This document shows, piece after piece, positions 1 to 12,205 of a stretch of DNA of 64,000 nt. Made by a program: the position numbers and the translations under genes. The notes under the pieces were generated by a model. That model was not told the origin of the DNA and made no database searches. It saw only the letters and a program-made list of their open reading frames with translations. Each line of letters starts with the position of its first letter. Position 1 is the stretch's first letter. The DNA is from Antedon mediterranea. Taxonomy: Eukaryota > Echinodermata > Crinoidea > Comatulida > Antedonidae. The DNA lies in NCBI RefSeq assembly GCF_964355755.1, contig NC_092672.1:23804501-23868500 (forward strand), written 5' to 3'.

Positions 1-1
1 T

Positions 2-3000
2 AACAAAGGCATACTGGATGAGATGTTGTTAAAGAAATTGTGGAAGAAGCATGATATTGATGATGAGAAATTCCAATTCCTTGTAGACCTGATGATTCGA
101 TTTGGTTTCATTTGTGAGAGAAAAGCCTCCACCAGTCAAGCCAGCATGGAAAGTACATCTATAGTAGGTTTTTTTCTTAACCTTTTAACACTTTATACAT
201 TCCATTGCCAATTTGGTTTTGTGACACCTTTAAGTTGGATAAGATTCTTTTTTACTGAAAGGGAACTTCGTATTGACCTTGTTTTTTGTACGAAATTAAA
301 GCTAAGTAATAATAATACCGAATAGATTGCAAACATGTTTACACTGGTTGATATAAAGTTTGCGGTACACCACATATATAAAGTTCTGAAAAGAACTGTT
401 GAGTTTCTCGACGTTTCGATCAATATACTTTGATCGTCCACAAGAGTTTATATTTGGTGTACTGCAATCTTTATATCAACATATTGATTTCAGCATGAAA
501 ACCTTCACACAATATGTCATCCGTTACATTACTATTACAATTTTAATAGATCCATTAAAAGCCAAACTAGGAAGTCCTTTGTTGTAATTAGCATTCATTA
601 TGTATAATTCAAATGTTCGACGATAACTCTATACTGTATTTGGTTTTCCGCACTTGGTTGTTATTGTGCAAACTACATCAACTGGAGCGGTTGTGTTTCA
701 CTCGACCTCTCTAGGCATGAAATCTCTCTGCACAATCTAGAGTATATAGTCCGGGAATTTTGAACGAGTCCAGCCGACACAGTATAGGCACAAGGGCACT
801 CCTTGGGTCTAGTACAAGCGTTTTTCAACGTAGCAATTTTAAAGCAACTTAACAAGTATTTTTATATCATGTTGTTTGTATAGCTGTCTGTATATTGATG
901 ATATTTTATATTTATGCTATTTCAAGCTGAAATTTTGTATGGATTGTAACCGTATCGTGTTTCTATATGAGCCGTTTTGCTTGATTATGTACCAACAGAG
1001 CTTGGATACTATTTTTATACAATCATTGGATTGATTTTTCGTTTTCGACTTGGATGTTCTGATTAAACATTTTACGGTATTGACTCAAGGTCACTTTGTT
1101 CTGTAAAATGGAAATGGCTTTCATTGGATTTGTTATGTACCCTTTACATAAAGGGTAGATATGTATTCATATACAAATTTTGTCTATCTGATGTGATGGC
1201 ATCATCATATGGCCAGTTGAATTAAAAAAAGTTGGATTTTCATCTGTTTCGTAAATGCTTGTTGCGTTGAAAAGAAAGCGCATCTTACTTTTACGTGTCC
1301 AAAATTCTTCAAATTTGTATTAATGTAATTTTTTAGATAATTATCTTCTAAAATAGTTATCTTTATATGTCAATTTGATGACGTCATCGTGTTAAAAATT
1401 GAATTAAAAGATGGGTACACTGTAATATGCTGTATGATACAAAATAGGTACAATTCAGCACTGTAAACATATTTAATTCATGTTATAGGATGGCATAATA
1501 ATTGTCAATGCTCATATATTTTAACGTATGTGCATGTTGCATTTTCGCGGATAACCCAATCTTGTCACTTTGACGAGTTCAAATCTAGTTTTTGTTTTGA
1601 ATTTTAACATTGGCCTATTAACCGTATTTTATCATTGACCTATAGCATTTGTGCAATTTGATATAATATTTTTCTTGTATTGTTTTCTTAATTATTCCAA
1701 GCAAAATGAATTTCCGTTTTAAGTGGACCAATAAAATGTCTTGAATATGAATCTTTACACTGAATAATTTTTTAAAAAGTTTTATTTGATTAGAATTAGG
1801 AGAGATCTTCACACATTCTAACACATTTAAACATTCTTATTGCAGGAACGATCCTTTTTTGTGCCTCTGCGACTTGCTTTTGAGACGTCACCATCCAGTG
1901 AAGTGAAATCTGTGCATGATGGGCACTATTCTATCAGTATATATTACGACCTTTGTGGACATCTGCCTGACATACTGTTTCCATATTTAGTGATTGATTT
2001 CATTAAAAAATATCAGAAGGAGACAGGAGATGACCCCAAACTATCAAATGACTATGCAGAGCTCTACGTCGACCAATATCATAATGTTATCTTGTCTCTT
2101 GTCAAATTGGTAACAAAGCAAGATGACCACAAGTTCTTGTTAAAGGTAACTTACAATGTCTAAATGACTTCAGTATTTTTTTTCTGTTCCATTGAAATAT
2201 GTGATAATATAGTTATTTTATGCAAATAATAAAATGCAGTTAAATGTTTCTATTATGCAATTGGTTAAAGCATATACATCAATTTTAGAATAAACACCAC
2301 ACTAATTCGCAACATAACCTATTATATTTGCATAGATAAAATGTTTAGGCCAAAACTTTCAATGTAACCTTCAAATGTTTATCTTCAGGCTACAATTAAA
2401 GTTAGAAAGGCTCTTGGCGAAACAATTACTACCACAGAATGTGAACCTTCTCCTTCAACATGTAAACAGGTATGTTATGACTTTTTTCTTTCTTTTTTAA
2501 TACTAAATACGATAAATTAATTTTAACAGGTTATTTCCACAATTAGTCACATGATTGGTTCTAGCATAATAGCATAATAATTGCTACACTTGCTATAACA
2601 GGAAATAGGCAACAAAGAATGTACCTTTAAAATCTTGCTGAGTTTAAACTTTACGACTGACCTAACCAGCTGAAGCCCCATTCAGCGAATTGTAACGTAT
2701 GGCCTCTCCACATTCCCGGATATGGCACTCTCATAAATATTTTTTGGGAGTGTGTAATGTTAAATTAACTGAAATGAGAATATTTTAGGAATAATGGACA
2801 TGTTATGGCCTAAATCGTACTCATTAAAAATATTCCAGCTTGTCGGCATAAAATTGATATTTTTTATAAACCTGCTCCCACCTCAGTGGCACCATGGTTA
2901 GGGCTGAGGTGTGTGAATTTTTTAGGAATCTGGAAATCTAAATATCTTGAAATGGTAATCTCACAGAACGTGTTTGGGGAGTGTACAACATTTTTTGTTA

Positions 3001-6000
3001 ACCTACATCTCTCCACCTCAGCCCCAATCAAGATTACATTTTCAAATTTGACCCATGGAAAAATTTAAGGCAAGGGGGACTTCAATTCCTCCAACTCTAA
3101 ATGCCCTCTGTATTTTCAAATTTTAATCTTGATTATTATTTGTTTGTGCATTATCCCTTTTTAAAAATAAATGTTAAAATGATGAATAAGCTAGATAATG
3201 AAAAAAAAGATTAGTTGAAGATGTTTTGTATTTTTACAGGTTGTATCAACTATTGAGATGTCTTTTAAACATTCTAAAGATGGTGGTAGAAGGGGCATTA
3301 AATTCCATCGATGCATTCCCTGTGATTGTAGTAAGACATCTGAGAAGAAACATATGCAAATTCTTGGAGATTTCCAGGATGAGATGTTGCCATGTCATGG
3401 AAGTAACATGAATGTTAAACGATACAAGCAGCTATTTGGAAGTAAGTTAAGCCAAGATTGTATTATAGATTTTGTTATTCACCAATTACCATAAGGAAAA
3501 TATTTTTATATTTATAACCTGAGTGTATCTTTGCCATTTCATTATTGTAAAACATGTTGTTCAGTATTTAGTACTATAACAAACCTGAGTATATCCTTAC
3601 TATCTGACCACTAATTTTACCGACTTTCTGAGCATTTTACTTAGTCCTAAACGCTTGAAATTTGTTACATACTGTTAAGAATATTTGTATAAATCTTATA
3701 AAATTAAGACCAGAAGTGCCATTTCAGACCTTTAAATTGACGCTACACATTTCTTTAAATGACTGTATTAACATTGGTTCCAAAATCGTAGCTTTATAGT
3801 CTTCACTTTTGTGTAAGTAACTTGTTCACAATAAAAATATTTCTATATGTACTGTATAACTAGGATGGCCCAGTGTATCTATAAATATGACAATCTTTTT
3901 AGTGATGCCTGCTCAAAATGTATTGAAATGTAGTGAAATTCTTGATTATAACTAATATAAATATTTCTTCTGCATAGATACAGGAACATCAAATGTAGAT
4001 AGACCAACTGCCGCAGCTCTGGTTACAAGCAAATTGTCAGGTTAGTTGATTGGTAACATTATATAGGATTAACAGAGTACAGTGTTAACAGCTACAGTAA
4101 TGTAGGAAATACCAGCATTTGCAGAAATGCTATAAACTAATGTAGAAAATATAAATACTGTATACCAGTTTATAAATGTAAATAAATGTCTTAAAACTAA
4201 ATAGACCATTTTGCAATTTTAATAAAGTTATTCACTTCTGTGAAATTCCATTTTTTCAGGTAAATAATTTTTTTTTCAATCCAGTTTTTGTCCAAAAGTG
4301 AATAACTATTACGTGACATTAAAATGGTATATTCAACAAAAAATGTGAAAACAATTTTTTTTTAGGGGGACAATATATCTTTAACATAACATACATATTG
4401 AAAAAGAAAATTAAAATTTATAAATGACAATAAAATATAAAAATATGAAAACATATGAAGGGGCAGTACTGTAAGCGAATAGCTTTAAACGCACAGCCCA
4501 TGTAATAGTAAAAACAATATTACTGATTCTCATTCTCAATCAATATATGAACGATAAAAAGTTATGAAAAAGAAGTAATAATTATCGCAATCAGCATACA
4601 AAACCTGATGCAAAAAAAAAACTTAGTGTATTTAAGATTGATGGTTGATAACTAAAACAATGAAACACATTATAGATGATAAAAGAGTTAATTATTCTCG
4701 CAGCTTAGAGTAGTAAATGGTGGTACATCCGTAATTAAATATTATTATTTGAATTAATGATTATACAGTACAAACAAATGTTTCCTTAGAGTAGTAGCCG
4801 CTGAATTACAATGCGTATAACTTTGATGCGCAAAACAAATCAGACTAAAAATTCAACATTTTTATCAATACTGTGTTCATGTACTGTACATGTAATAAGG
4901 ATTATGGAAGAATTATATATTACTCCATGTAGATTAACACTTGTTTAACTGTAGGACTTTCATTTCAAAAGCTTACTTGGATTGGATAGACAAAAATTGA
5001 AAACTAACATAGGGACAAAATTATAAGGCGGGTAACATTTTATATCAATTACGTAATATACTGATCAATAAACTGGAAATCATCAGACTTTTAAAAATTA
5101 AATCAACTACAGGTGGTCCAACATTGACAATCCCGAATACGATGATACAATGGGACTTTTAGGTATAGTCTCCAGTTTGTAAACTGATGTAAGCACTACA
5201 AAATTAAAATTAAAACAATGTTTCATTAATATTTAGTTACATCCGCCAAAAAGGTATATGTAGTCGATTGCGTGCGTGTGTCTTTTTGTTTGTTAGCAGG
5301 ATTACTCAAAAAGTTATTGCAAGATCTTTACCAACATGAAAATACACATAGATATGTGGTCAAGAACCACTCCATTAAATTTTGGAGCCAAAGGGAATAT
5401 ATAATTAGTTATCCGCACTTGGCGGATAACCCCTTGTTATTGTCAGGATCTTTTTTTTTTTTTTTTTGGTTATCCGCACTTGGCGGATAACCCCTTGTTA
5501 TTGTCGGGATCTTTTTTTTCTCTTTTTTCTTCTATTTTCTTCTTTCTTTCCACGATTTTTGTTCGCAGCGTATCTCTAATTCTGGCAAACATATGATTGT
5601 ATAACTTTGTCAAAAGATAGCTGTAGATGTGCAAGAAACTTTTTTTTTCGAATTTCGTGTCGCGCAGCGTAAGTTACGCGCGATTTTATGAATTTCAATG
5701 ATTGACCATAGATTAAAAACCAAAAGTCATTTTGTATTGAAACTTGGTGAAAATTTAAGTCATATCAAGCGCAAACTTTCTATGGATTAAAAATGGCATG
5801 TTCTACAGAAAGTTACGCGCGCACGCGCGTTTGAAATTTCAAAATACGAAAAATCAACTTCTAATCAATTTTCTACGCGTTTCATGTCATTTTGAGCATT
5901 TCAAAAATTCCCAGGCGTGCGCACGTAGCGCAAAAACATCTTTTTTTGTTTGTTTTTTGTTTTTCCAGCCTTTTCTAGTAAATTTACCAACTTTCAAACA

Positions 6001-9000
6001 ATTTGGACTAAAAATCACGTCATACGAGCACGTAGAATTGAAAAATTTGCGCGTGTTTTTGATGAAAAAGTTCAAAAATTCGTGAAAATTATGCCTTTCT
6101 TTAAAATGTCATAGATTCTAAACTCCGTGGTGAAAATTTTTAAAATTTCAGATTCTGGAAGTAGATGAGTGGTAGATATCAAATCATGCAACGATATGGC
6201 TAACCGGACATTGTGACGTCATCGTATGGCCACTCGAATATAAAATATAGGATTTTTGTCACTTTCGCATAGCTCATCAAATTTAATAGAGCGCATCTCC
6301 ACTTATCCGTATTCCATTTCCCCCCATTTTGTTATATTGTCTAGGCCAATCAATTATCTTTCGCATAATCTACCATTTTTTTAATTGTGATGACGTCGTC
6401 ATGTCCAAAAGCGTCAATAACTTGGGTCCCTTATTTTCACCTATTCTGCACTGTATGTAGTACGTATACAGAATACAGTGTATAACGTATATACTTTGAC
6501 GTGACGCAAAATTAAGAGCGCACTAACATTTTTTCAATGGCATAATCGTTTTTCTGCGCGCAATATTCTAACGTATGACGTGCACGTGGCGTTTGCGCTG
6601 CGGATAACCTAACTCGTCCGTAGTGACGAGTTCAAATCTAGTTTTCTTTTATCTTATTCTTCTTTCTTTCCCGGAATTTTGTTCGCAGCGTATCTCTAAT
6701 TCTGGTCAACATAAGATTGCATAACTTTGTCATAAGATAGCTGTAGATGTGCAAGAAACTTTTTTTTTCGAATTTCGTGTCGCGCAGCGTAAGTTACGCG
6801 CGATTTTATGAATTTCAATGATTGACCATAGATTAAAAACCAAAAGTCATTTTGTATTGAAACTTGGTGAAAATTTAAGTCATATCAAGCGCAAACTTTC
6901 TATGGATTTTTATTTTTTGTAGTATTTTAAATCGACTTTTTAGGATTTTATATGTATTTTTTGTATGGCTTTTTTTATCGTATTTTATATTTTATGTACT
7001 GTATCCATTTTATATTTGTATGTACTGTACTTTTGAAAAGGCCAACAGAGTTTCCCCATGGGGATAATAAAGTTTTAATTGAATTGAATTGAATTGAATT
7101 GAAGATGGACCTGTAGCTATAGATGTGCAAGAAACTTCGTTATATGACGTTAGAGTCGCGCAGCGTAAGTTACGCGCGATTTTATGAATTGCAATGATTG
7201 GTCATAGATTATAAAACCAAAAGTCATTTTGGTGAAAATTTAAGTCATATCAAGGGCAAACTTTCTATGGATCTAAAATGGCATGTTTCAAAAGAAATTA
7301 CGAGCGCACGCGCATTTAAAATTTTAAAATGCGCAAAATTAATTTCTAATTAACTTTCTTCACTGATCATGACATTTTGAGCATGTCAAAAATTCCCACG
7401 CGCGCGAACAATTTAACGCGTAAGGTGCACACGGAGCATGAAAATCATGTGTTTTTCTCTTGAATTATGATTTTACAGTCTTTCTTAGTCATTTTAAAAA
7501 AGATTGACATCATTTCAAATTAAAATGACGTCATACGAACACGTTGATTTAGACCATTTGCGCGCGTTTTAGTTGAAAAAAAATAATGCCAATTTTGAAT
7601 CTATTATAGCTCTTCAGGATCAAAAGTGACCCCCAATTTTTTTTACTTATTATGTAAGAAGATAAATTGTAGATATAAATTCATGCAGAATTATTACCTC
7701 TCGGATGTTATGACGTCATCGTATGGCCACACGAATGTTAAATATAGGATTTTTGTCTCTTTCGTTATTGCTCATCACATTCAACAGAGCGCATCTCGCT
7801 TATACGTATTCCATTTCTATCAATTATCTTTCGCATGAGTTAAAAATATTTTAATTTTTATGACATCATCTTGTCTAAAAATGTAAATGACGTGGGTCAC
7901 TTATTTTCATCTTTACAGTAAATTTCAATCTGTTATAGCTCGTCAGAATAAAAAATGGTAATCATGATTAAAACGTTTTCTGGAATATTGGAAAATTTAG
8001 AAATAGAGTTATAAAGCCTATAAATGGAAGTGAATTGAAGCAATCCACGACCATGTGACTTTTCTTTTACTTGAAAATTGTGCCTGACCTATCAACGGTT
8101 TCAGCTTTTATAATCTTGAATGACGCCCTCTTGAAATTCCACATTTGATAGCCTTTTGATCCGGAGGTAATTTTTTTATAATTTAATAAGTCATAATTCA
8201 GTAAACATTAGGTTTACGAAATGGGCCGAACATCACACGGTGGCGTGCATAGCCTATACACTTTTATGTTTGCCATTTATATATATATAGATGTTGTTTT
8301 TATATGAGAACAATTTGAGCCAGAGTACAATGTGTGAACCCAGGGCCAGAGAATGAAATGGAAAAGAATAAGGGCCAGTATTTTTTAAGATAAAAAGCTA
8401 ATAATTAATATTTGAGGTTTCTCACTAATTAACAGTGATTTCCTCCAAATTATTTACATGTTGCAGTTTATAGATGTATTGTCCCTTTGTCAAATTCCAA
8501 AAAAATAAAAATAAAAAGATTTTGAAAAAAAGTGGGTCATTTTGAAGTATCATAATAGTTATTAACTTTCACCAAAAATTTGTTGAAAAAAAAATCATTT
8601 AACTGAAATACAGACGTTTTTTGGTTCAAAAAATAACTTTGACTTCCAGTAAAAGTTTTCGATCAAAACATATCTTATAATGCAATGCGCTTATTTGGCT
8701 ACTCTGTATGCATAACCATAAAACTTCCTCGCGATCTGTGTGAAATCACCTTCTCAATCCTAATTAGCATCATGAATAATGTATACTCATGGTTTAAAAT
8801 CTTTGTTTACTTTTGCTCACGACTATTTTCCAGACGAAATGTAATCAAATTAATTTAGCTGATAATTACATAAAATTGTTGTTTTTGGCTCGAATTTTCG
8901 ACTTAAAGTGAATAACTTTAATATTACTTTGATATGGCCAATAAAAATTTAGTATATTTTGATTTTAATTTTTTTGTGTTTCAAGGGACAATACATCTTT

Positions 9001-10041
9001 AAAGTAATAACATTACACTGTCCATCAATTTATTATTAACCACTATGATCTTTTATAAAGAATAACTATTCATTTGAAGTTAATTAGATTTTTACAAATT
9101 GTTGCATGATGTAGGTGAATTAATTGTCCATCACAAATATACCTTCAGTGTATCATTTTGTCATGTCTTTGTATTTTGGGTATGAATTCTCTATAAAATC
9201 GCATTTCAGTAATTTTAATTTTGTTGCTCAGTCAGAGTGTAGTCAGATAGTATACAAAAATGAGTTGAAAGATTAATTTATTCATTCAAGTTCACCTTTT
9301 GGTTGTTTTATTATCTATATTAATTGCTGTACTAGCTTTATTTTAATCATTTTTCAGTCATCCTGTTGTTTGGTAGTATAAAAGAATGTTCAAAATGTTG
9401 CTGCTGAACTTATTTCCAATCTGTTACATCAGCCTTCTTTTATTGTGCGTTTTAAGTCCATGAAAAAAGATTTAGTAACATAAATTTAAACTTTTGTTTT
9501 TATTTTAGGTGAAATATCTGAAGATAACTATCGGGAACTGCTTAGCAAAGTGTCATCGTGGTTCAAAGAATCAGAAAAAGTCAACCTATTGAAAGTTATA
9601 CTTTGCAAGTGTGAACATATTTCTGTTGTAGAAATAGAAAGAAGGAATGATCCATTTGAGCTGTTTAAGTTACTTGAAGGTCCTGGAATCATTAGCCAAT
9701 CAAATATCGATGTTCTCATTGAAATCATTGCAATAGGAAGGATGGAGGGTGTGTACGAAAGCATCAAGCAGTTGATACCAACCTTTGCTGGATTTGAGAA
9801 ATTAATCATCTCTGAACGCTGGAATGATGTACGAAAGGTCATCAGATTTGGTCTTAATATAAGTAACGCAGATAAAGTAAAAATTGGACAGTTGCGTGGC
9901 CTGAAGGTTAAGGAATCGGATGATGTTTGGATTTTAATATTTAAGTTAGTAATGAAAGATACTTTCACTAAAAAGAGCACAGAATTCGTTCGACTACTTA
10001 AGGACAATGACATGGATATCCTTGCTACATTATTGGAATAG
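2..10041 (+). CDS. ROCO-family (COR domain) protein with C-terminal death-effector-like domain, 5' partial
   Basis: This is the 3' part of a spliced gene; the 5' part lies outside the window. I infer six exons: 2-163, 1846-2145, 2389-2469, 3240-3441, 3978-4040 and 9509-10041 (TAG stop). Each is flanked by AG and GT and the phases agree throughout. Exons 1-4 align by eye, block for block, with the COR region of the second ROCO gene at 36875-38049: the shared blocks are 'GxLDExLLxxxW', an 'FxxLMxxFGxxCE' helix, 'GxLPDxLF' and a 'CxCxxx' block ending 'VKRYxxLFG'. The last exon encodes a death-effector-like six-helix domain and a further helical C-terminus. ROCO proteins are Roc-COR GTPases, so a signalling role in the cytosol is inferred. 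The ROC domain itself would lie upstream of the window. Confidence is high for gene and family, moderate for exact exon ends. Confidence 0.82.
164..1845 (+). other. Intron 1 of the first ROCO gene
   Basis: The donor GTAGGT follows the exon at 163 and the acceptor is TTGCAG ending at 1845. The intron contains a divergent Helitron-like copy (about 643-1588); the rest is AT-rich with no coding signal that I can see. Confidence 0.7.
643..1590 (+). mobile_element. Divergent non-autonomous Helitron2-like (HINE-like) copy
   Basis: The left end at 643 (GGTTTTCCGCACTTGG) resembles the left end of the better copy at 5469. The right end has GCGGATAACC, then a weak hairpin, then GACGAGTTCAAATCTAG ending about 1588 and followed by T. 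The interior shares with the 5469-6645 copy the segment 'CATCATATGGCC' and a 'GTTGCATTTTCGCGGATAACC' relative. It has no coding capacity. Confidence 0.5.
2470..3239 (+). other. Intron of the first ROCO gene, no recognised content
   Basis: AT-rich intron between exons 2389-2469 and 3240-3441. A copy of a GC-richer segment with 'CTGAGG' and 'CCTCAG' words around 2880-3030 may be an old inverted-repeat MITE, but I could not define its ends. Confidence 0.5.
4200..4385. mobile_element. Remnant of MITE family with AAAGATGTATTGTCCC termini
   Basis: The right end GGGGGACAATATATCTTT (about 4366-4384) and the internal words 'AATAAAGTTATTCACTT' and 'AAAAGTGAATAACTATTACG' match the intact copy at 27749-28062. 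The left end is missing or decayed. Confidence 0.5.
5469..6645 (+). mobile_element. Non-autonomous Helitron2-like element with asymmetric TIRs and 3' hairpin
   Basis: The left end is GGTTATCCGCACTTGGCGGA. The right end has the inverse GCGGATAACC about 35 bases from the terminus, then a perfect 8-bp hairpin (AACTCGTC, loop CGTAGT, GACGAGTT), then CAAATCTAG followed by T. A terminal CTAG preceded closely by a hairpin fits the Helitron 3' rule (CTRR). A 5' end whose inverse lies inside the 3' end fits the asymmetric inverted repeats described for Helitron2/Helentron elements. The element lies in a T-rich tract and has no Rep/helicase ORF, so it would be moved in trans. Confidence 0.68.
6907..7103 (+). 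mobile_element. Short retroposon (LINE/SINE 3' tail) with (TTGAA)n end
   Basis: This segment interrupts the outer Helitron-like copy. It has 'CCAACAGAGTTTCCCCATGG', then GGGATAATAAAG and a (ATTGA)n microsatellite tail at 7078-7103. Tandem short tails of this type are usual at the 3' ends of CR1/L2-like LINEs and their SINEs. No ORF is present. Confidence 0.5.
8474..9003. mobile_element. Longer copy of the AAAGATGTATTGTCCC MITE family
   Basis: GATGTATTGTCCCTTTGTC at 8474 and GGGACAATACATCTTT at 8987-9003 are inverted termini. The interior again contains the 'AGTTATTAACTTTCACC' and 'GTGAATAACTTTAATATTAC' words shared with the other copies. It is longer (about 530 bp) than the 27749 copy. Confidence 0.55.
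9509..10041 (+). CDS. Terminal exon: death-effector-like (DED) domain and helical C-terminus
   Basis: This exon begins with two bases completing a Gly codon and runs 177 codons to TAG. Residues about 8-85 show a DED-like pattern: 'YRELLSKVSSWF' as helix 1, 'LLKVILCKC' as helix 2, 'DPFELFKLLEGPGII' at the helix 4-5 position and 'NIDVLIEIIAIGRMEGV' as helices 5-6. This matches the FADD/caspase-8 layout of hydrophobic helices with an 'LFxLLExxGxI' core. The remaining 90 residues are helical and charged; they could be a second, divergent death-fold module, which I cannot confirm. DEDs mediate homotypic assembly of apoptosis and immune complexes, so a ROCO-DED fusion would tie GTPase switching to such assembly. 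The end of this exon is also the seed of the minisatellite that follows. Confidence 0.68.
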
Positions 10042-10470
10042 ATAGAATACAAGATAACAATACATAACATGTGACAACATAACACTGAATTAACATTCTA
10101 CTACTTAAGGACAATGACATGGATATCCTTGCTACATTATTGGAATAGATAAAATACAAGATAACAATACATAACATGTGACAACATAACACTGAATTAA
10201 CATTCTACTACTTAAAGACAATGACATGGATAGCCTTGCTACATTATTGGAATAGATAATACAAGATAACAATACATAACATGTGACAACATAACACTGA
10301 ATTAACATTCTACTACATAAAGACAATGACATGGATAGCCTTTCTACATTATTGGAATAGATAAAATACAAGATAGCAATACATAACATGTGACAACATA
10401 ACACTGAATTAACATTCTACTACTTAAAGACAATGACATGGATAGCCTTTCTATGTTTTGAAATAGATAC
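9993..10470 (+). repeat. 107-bp tandem repeat seeded by the 3' end of the ROCO-DED coding sequence
   Basis: The phrase ACTACTTAA(G/A)GACAATGACATGG recurs at about 9993, 10100, 10207, 10312 and 10419, a period of 105-107 bp. The first copy is the real coding end with its TAG stop; the later copies lie in the 3' flank and still carry the matching coding words and the TAG. The final copy decays after about 10460. Confidence 0.9.
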
Positions 10471-10661
10471 AATTTAAATGTGACAACATAACTATTAGAA
10501 TCGGAATTAGCACTCTATATCATAGTAATTTAAAGAGAAACCTGATTTAAAAGGTGACTAAAATTGAATAACAGTTCAGTTGGATTTTTTTTTAATATAC
10601 TAATTACAACCAATCAAAATCTGAATTTGATTGTAAAGAACCTGTAAAGTTTTATTAAATA

Positions 10662-10770
10662 CAGTCAACTCATCCAAAACCATACCTTTAATGTCCCATT
10701 TTTTACCATTATTCAGAAAACCAGACATATTAGCTCAGCCCAAGGCTGTCCTGTTTTGGAGAGTTGACTG
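10662..10770. mobile_element. Pogo/Tigger-like MITE
   Basis: It is 109 bp with inverted termini CAGTCAACTC and GAGTTGACTG flanked by TA on both sides, the Tc1/mariner/pogo target duplication. It has no coding capacity. Confidence 0.7.
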
Positions 10771-10964
10771 TATTATTAAATTATTTATCGGTTATTGTAA
10801 TAATTTTTCAAACACAAGACAAATATTTAATCTTGGAAAAATTCATACAGTAGATTCAGATTTAAAATTTCTTGATGGCCGATACAACTTCTCTGTCCTT
10901 AAGGAGTATACAGACAGCTGAAGTTTAAAGATGAAATGTAGCTTACTGTCACAAGTCTAACCTT

Positions 10965-11945
10965 TTTTTGCAAACCATATCTCTCTGTATTTGTAGCCTC
11001 TTTATCTACCCACTTGACTAGACTCATTAATGTACAATATATAGCATGTGATGGATCATGTAGATATGGAAGGCAACAAACAACTGACATATACCATTTT
11101 AAATGTCTATGTTTTTGTAGCCTCTTTATCTACCCACTAGACTAGACTCATTAATGTACAATTGATAGCATGTGATGGATCATGTAGATATGGAAGGCAA
11201 CAAACAACTGACATACACCATTTTAAATCTCTATGTTTTTGTAGCCTCTTTATCTACCCACTAGACTAGACTCATTAATGTACAATATATAGCATCTGAT
11301 GCATCATGTAGATATGGAAGGCAACAAACAACTGACATACACCATTTTAAATGTCTATGTTTTTGTAGCCTCTTTATCTATCCACTAGACTAGACTCATT
11401 AATGTACAATAGATGGCATCTGATGCATCATGTAGATATGGAAGGCAACAAACAACTGACATAGACCATTTTAAATGTCTATGTATTTGTAGCCTCTTTA
11501 TCTATCCACTAGACTAGACTCATTAATATACAATAGATAGCATCTGATGCATCATGTAGATATGAAAGACAACAAACAACTGACATACACCATTTTAAAT
11601 CTCTATGTTTTTGTAGCCTCTTTATCTATCCACTAGACTAGACTCATTAATGTACAATATATAGCATCTGATGCATCATGTAGATATGGAAGACAACAAA
11701 CAACTGACATACACCATTTTAAATCTCTATGTTTTTGTAACCTCTATGTTTTTGTAACCTCTTTATCTACCCACTAGACTAGACTCATTAATGTACAATA
11801 GATAGCATGTGATGCATCATGTAGATATGGAAGACAACAAACAACTGACATACACCATTTTAAATGTCTATGTTTTTGTAACCTCTTTATCTACCCACTA
11901 GACTAGACTCATTAATGTACAATAGATAGCATGTGATAGGAATAA
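10965..11945 (+). repeat. Minisatellite, unit about 121 bp, eight copies
   Basis: The recurring words 'GTAGCCTCTTTATCTACCCA', 'CTAGACTAGACTCATTAATG' and 'ACAACTGACATACACCATTT' repeat about eight times. One copy (about 11730-11760) has a local duplication of 'CTCTATGTTTTTGTAACCT'. Confidence 0.88.
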
Positions 11946-12074
11946 TTATTTCAATGTAGTTTTTTTCAGGTACTTTATAGTTGTTGCTTTGTCTTTTTTC
12001 CAATTTATATTTGTGTATGTTTTTTTTACAATCAATCGTTGTGAGTTTATTTTAAATACTTACATATTATTGTA

Positions 12075-12205
12075 ACTGTTAAAGCTTTGTACATTATATT
12101 ATATACGTTATGAAATAAAATGTGAATAAGATGATTTATTGTTAAAGATTTGTACATTATATTATATACATTATGAAATAAAATGTGAATAAGATGATTT
12201 ATTTT
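12075..12205 (+). repeat. Two tandem copies of a 63-bp AT-rich unit with AATAAA
   Basis: GCTTTGTACATTATATTATA to GATGATTTATT occurs twice, at 12083 and 12145. Each copy contains TGAAATAAAATGTG, a possible polyadenylation signal. It could mark the end of the ROCO-DED transcript, but that is a guess. Confidence 0.6.

Larger units (their letters stand above)
5407..7914 (+). mobile_element. Outer Helitron2-like copy split by a second copy of itself
   Basis: The left end AGTTATCCGCACTTGGCG at 5407 runs about 60 bases to a poly-T tract. The same family then restarts at 5469, and the sequence expected after the poly-T (CTTCTTTCTTTCC, then GTTCGCAGCGTATCTCTAAT) resumes only at 6645. The outer copy is therefore 5407-5468 plus 6645 to about 7914, where homology to the inner copy stops before a recognisable 3' hairpin. 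It also contains a LINE/SINE tail insertion (6907-7103) and an internal duplication of the 'GCGCAGCGTAAGTTACGCGC' region, at about 6780 and again at 7154. No protein is encoded. Confidence 0.6.
4041..9508 (+). other. Long TE-filled intron of the first ROCO gene
   Basis: The 5.5-kb intron joins phase-1 exons 3978-4040 and 9509-10041. It holds a right-end remnant of the AAAGATGTATTGTCCC MITE family (about 4200-4385), the nested Helitron-like cluster (5407-7914) and a longer member of the MITE family (8474-9003). The stretches 4390-5400 and 9010-9500 are AT-rich without recognised features. Confidence 0.65.

Noticed and set aside
9528-10085. 185-codon minus-strand ORF opposite the DED exon
   Set aside because: The plus-strand frame is phase-compatible with upstream exons and has domain signal; the minus frame is its shadow.
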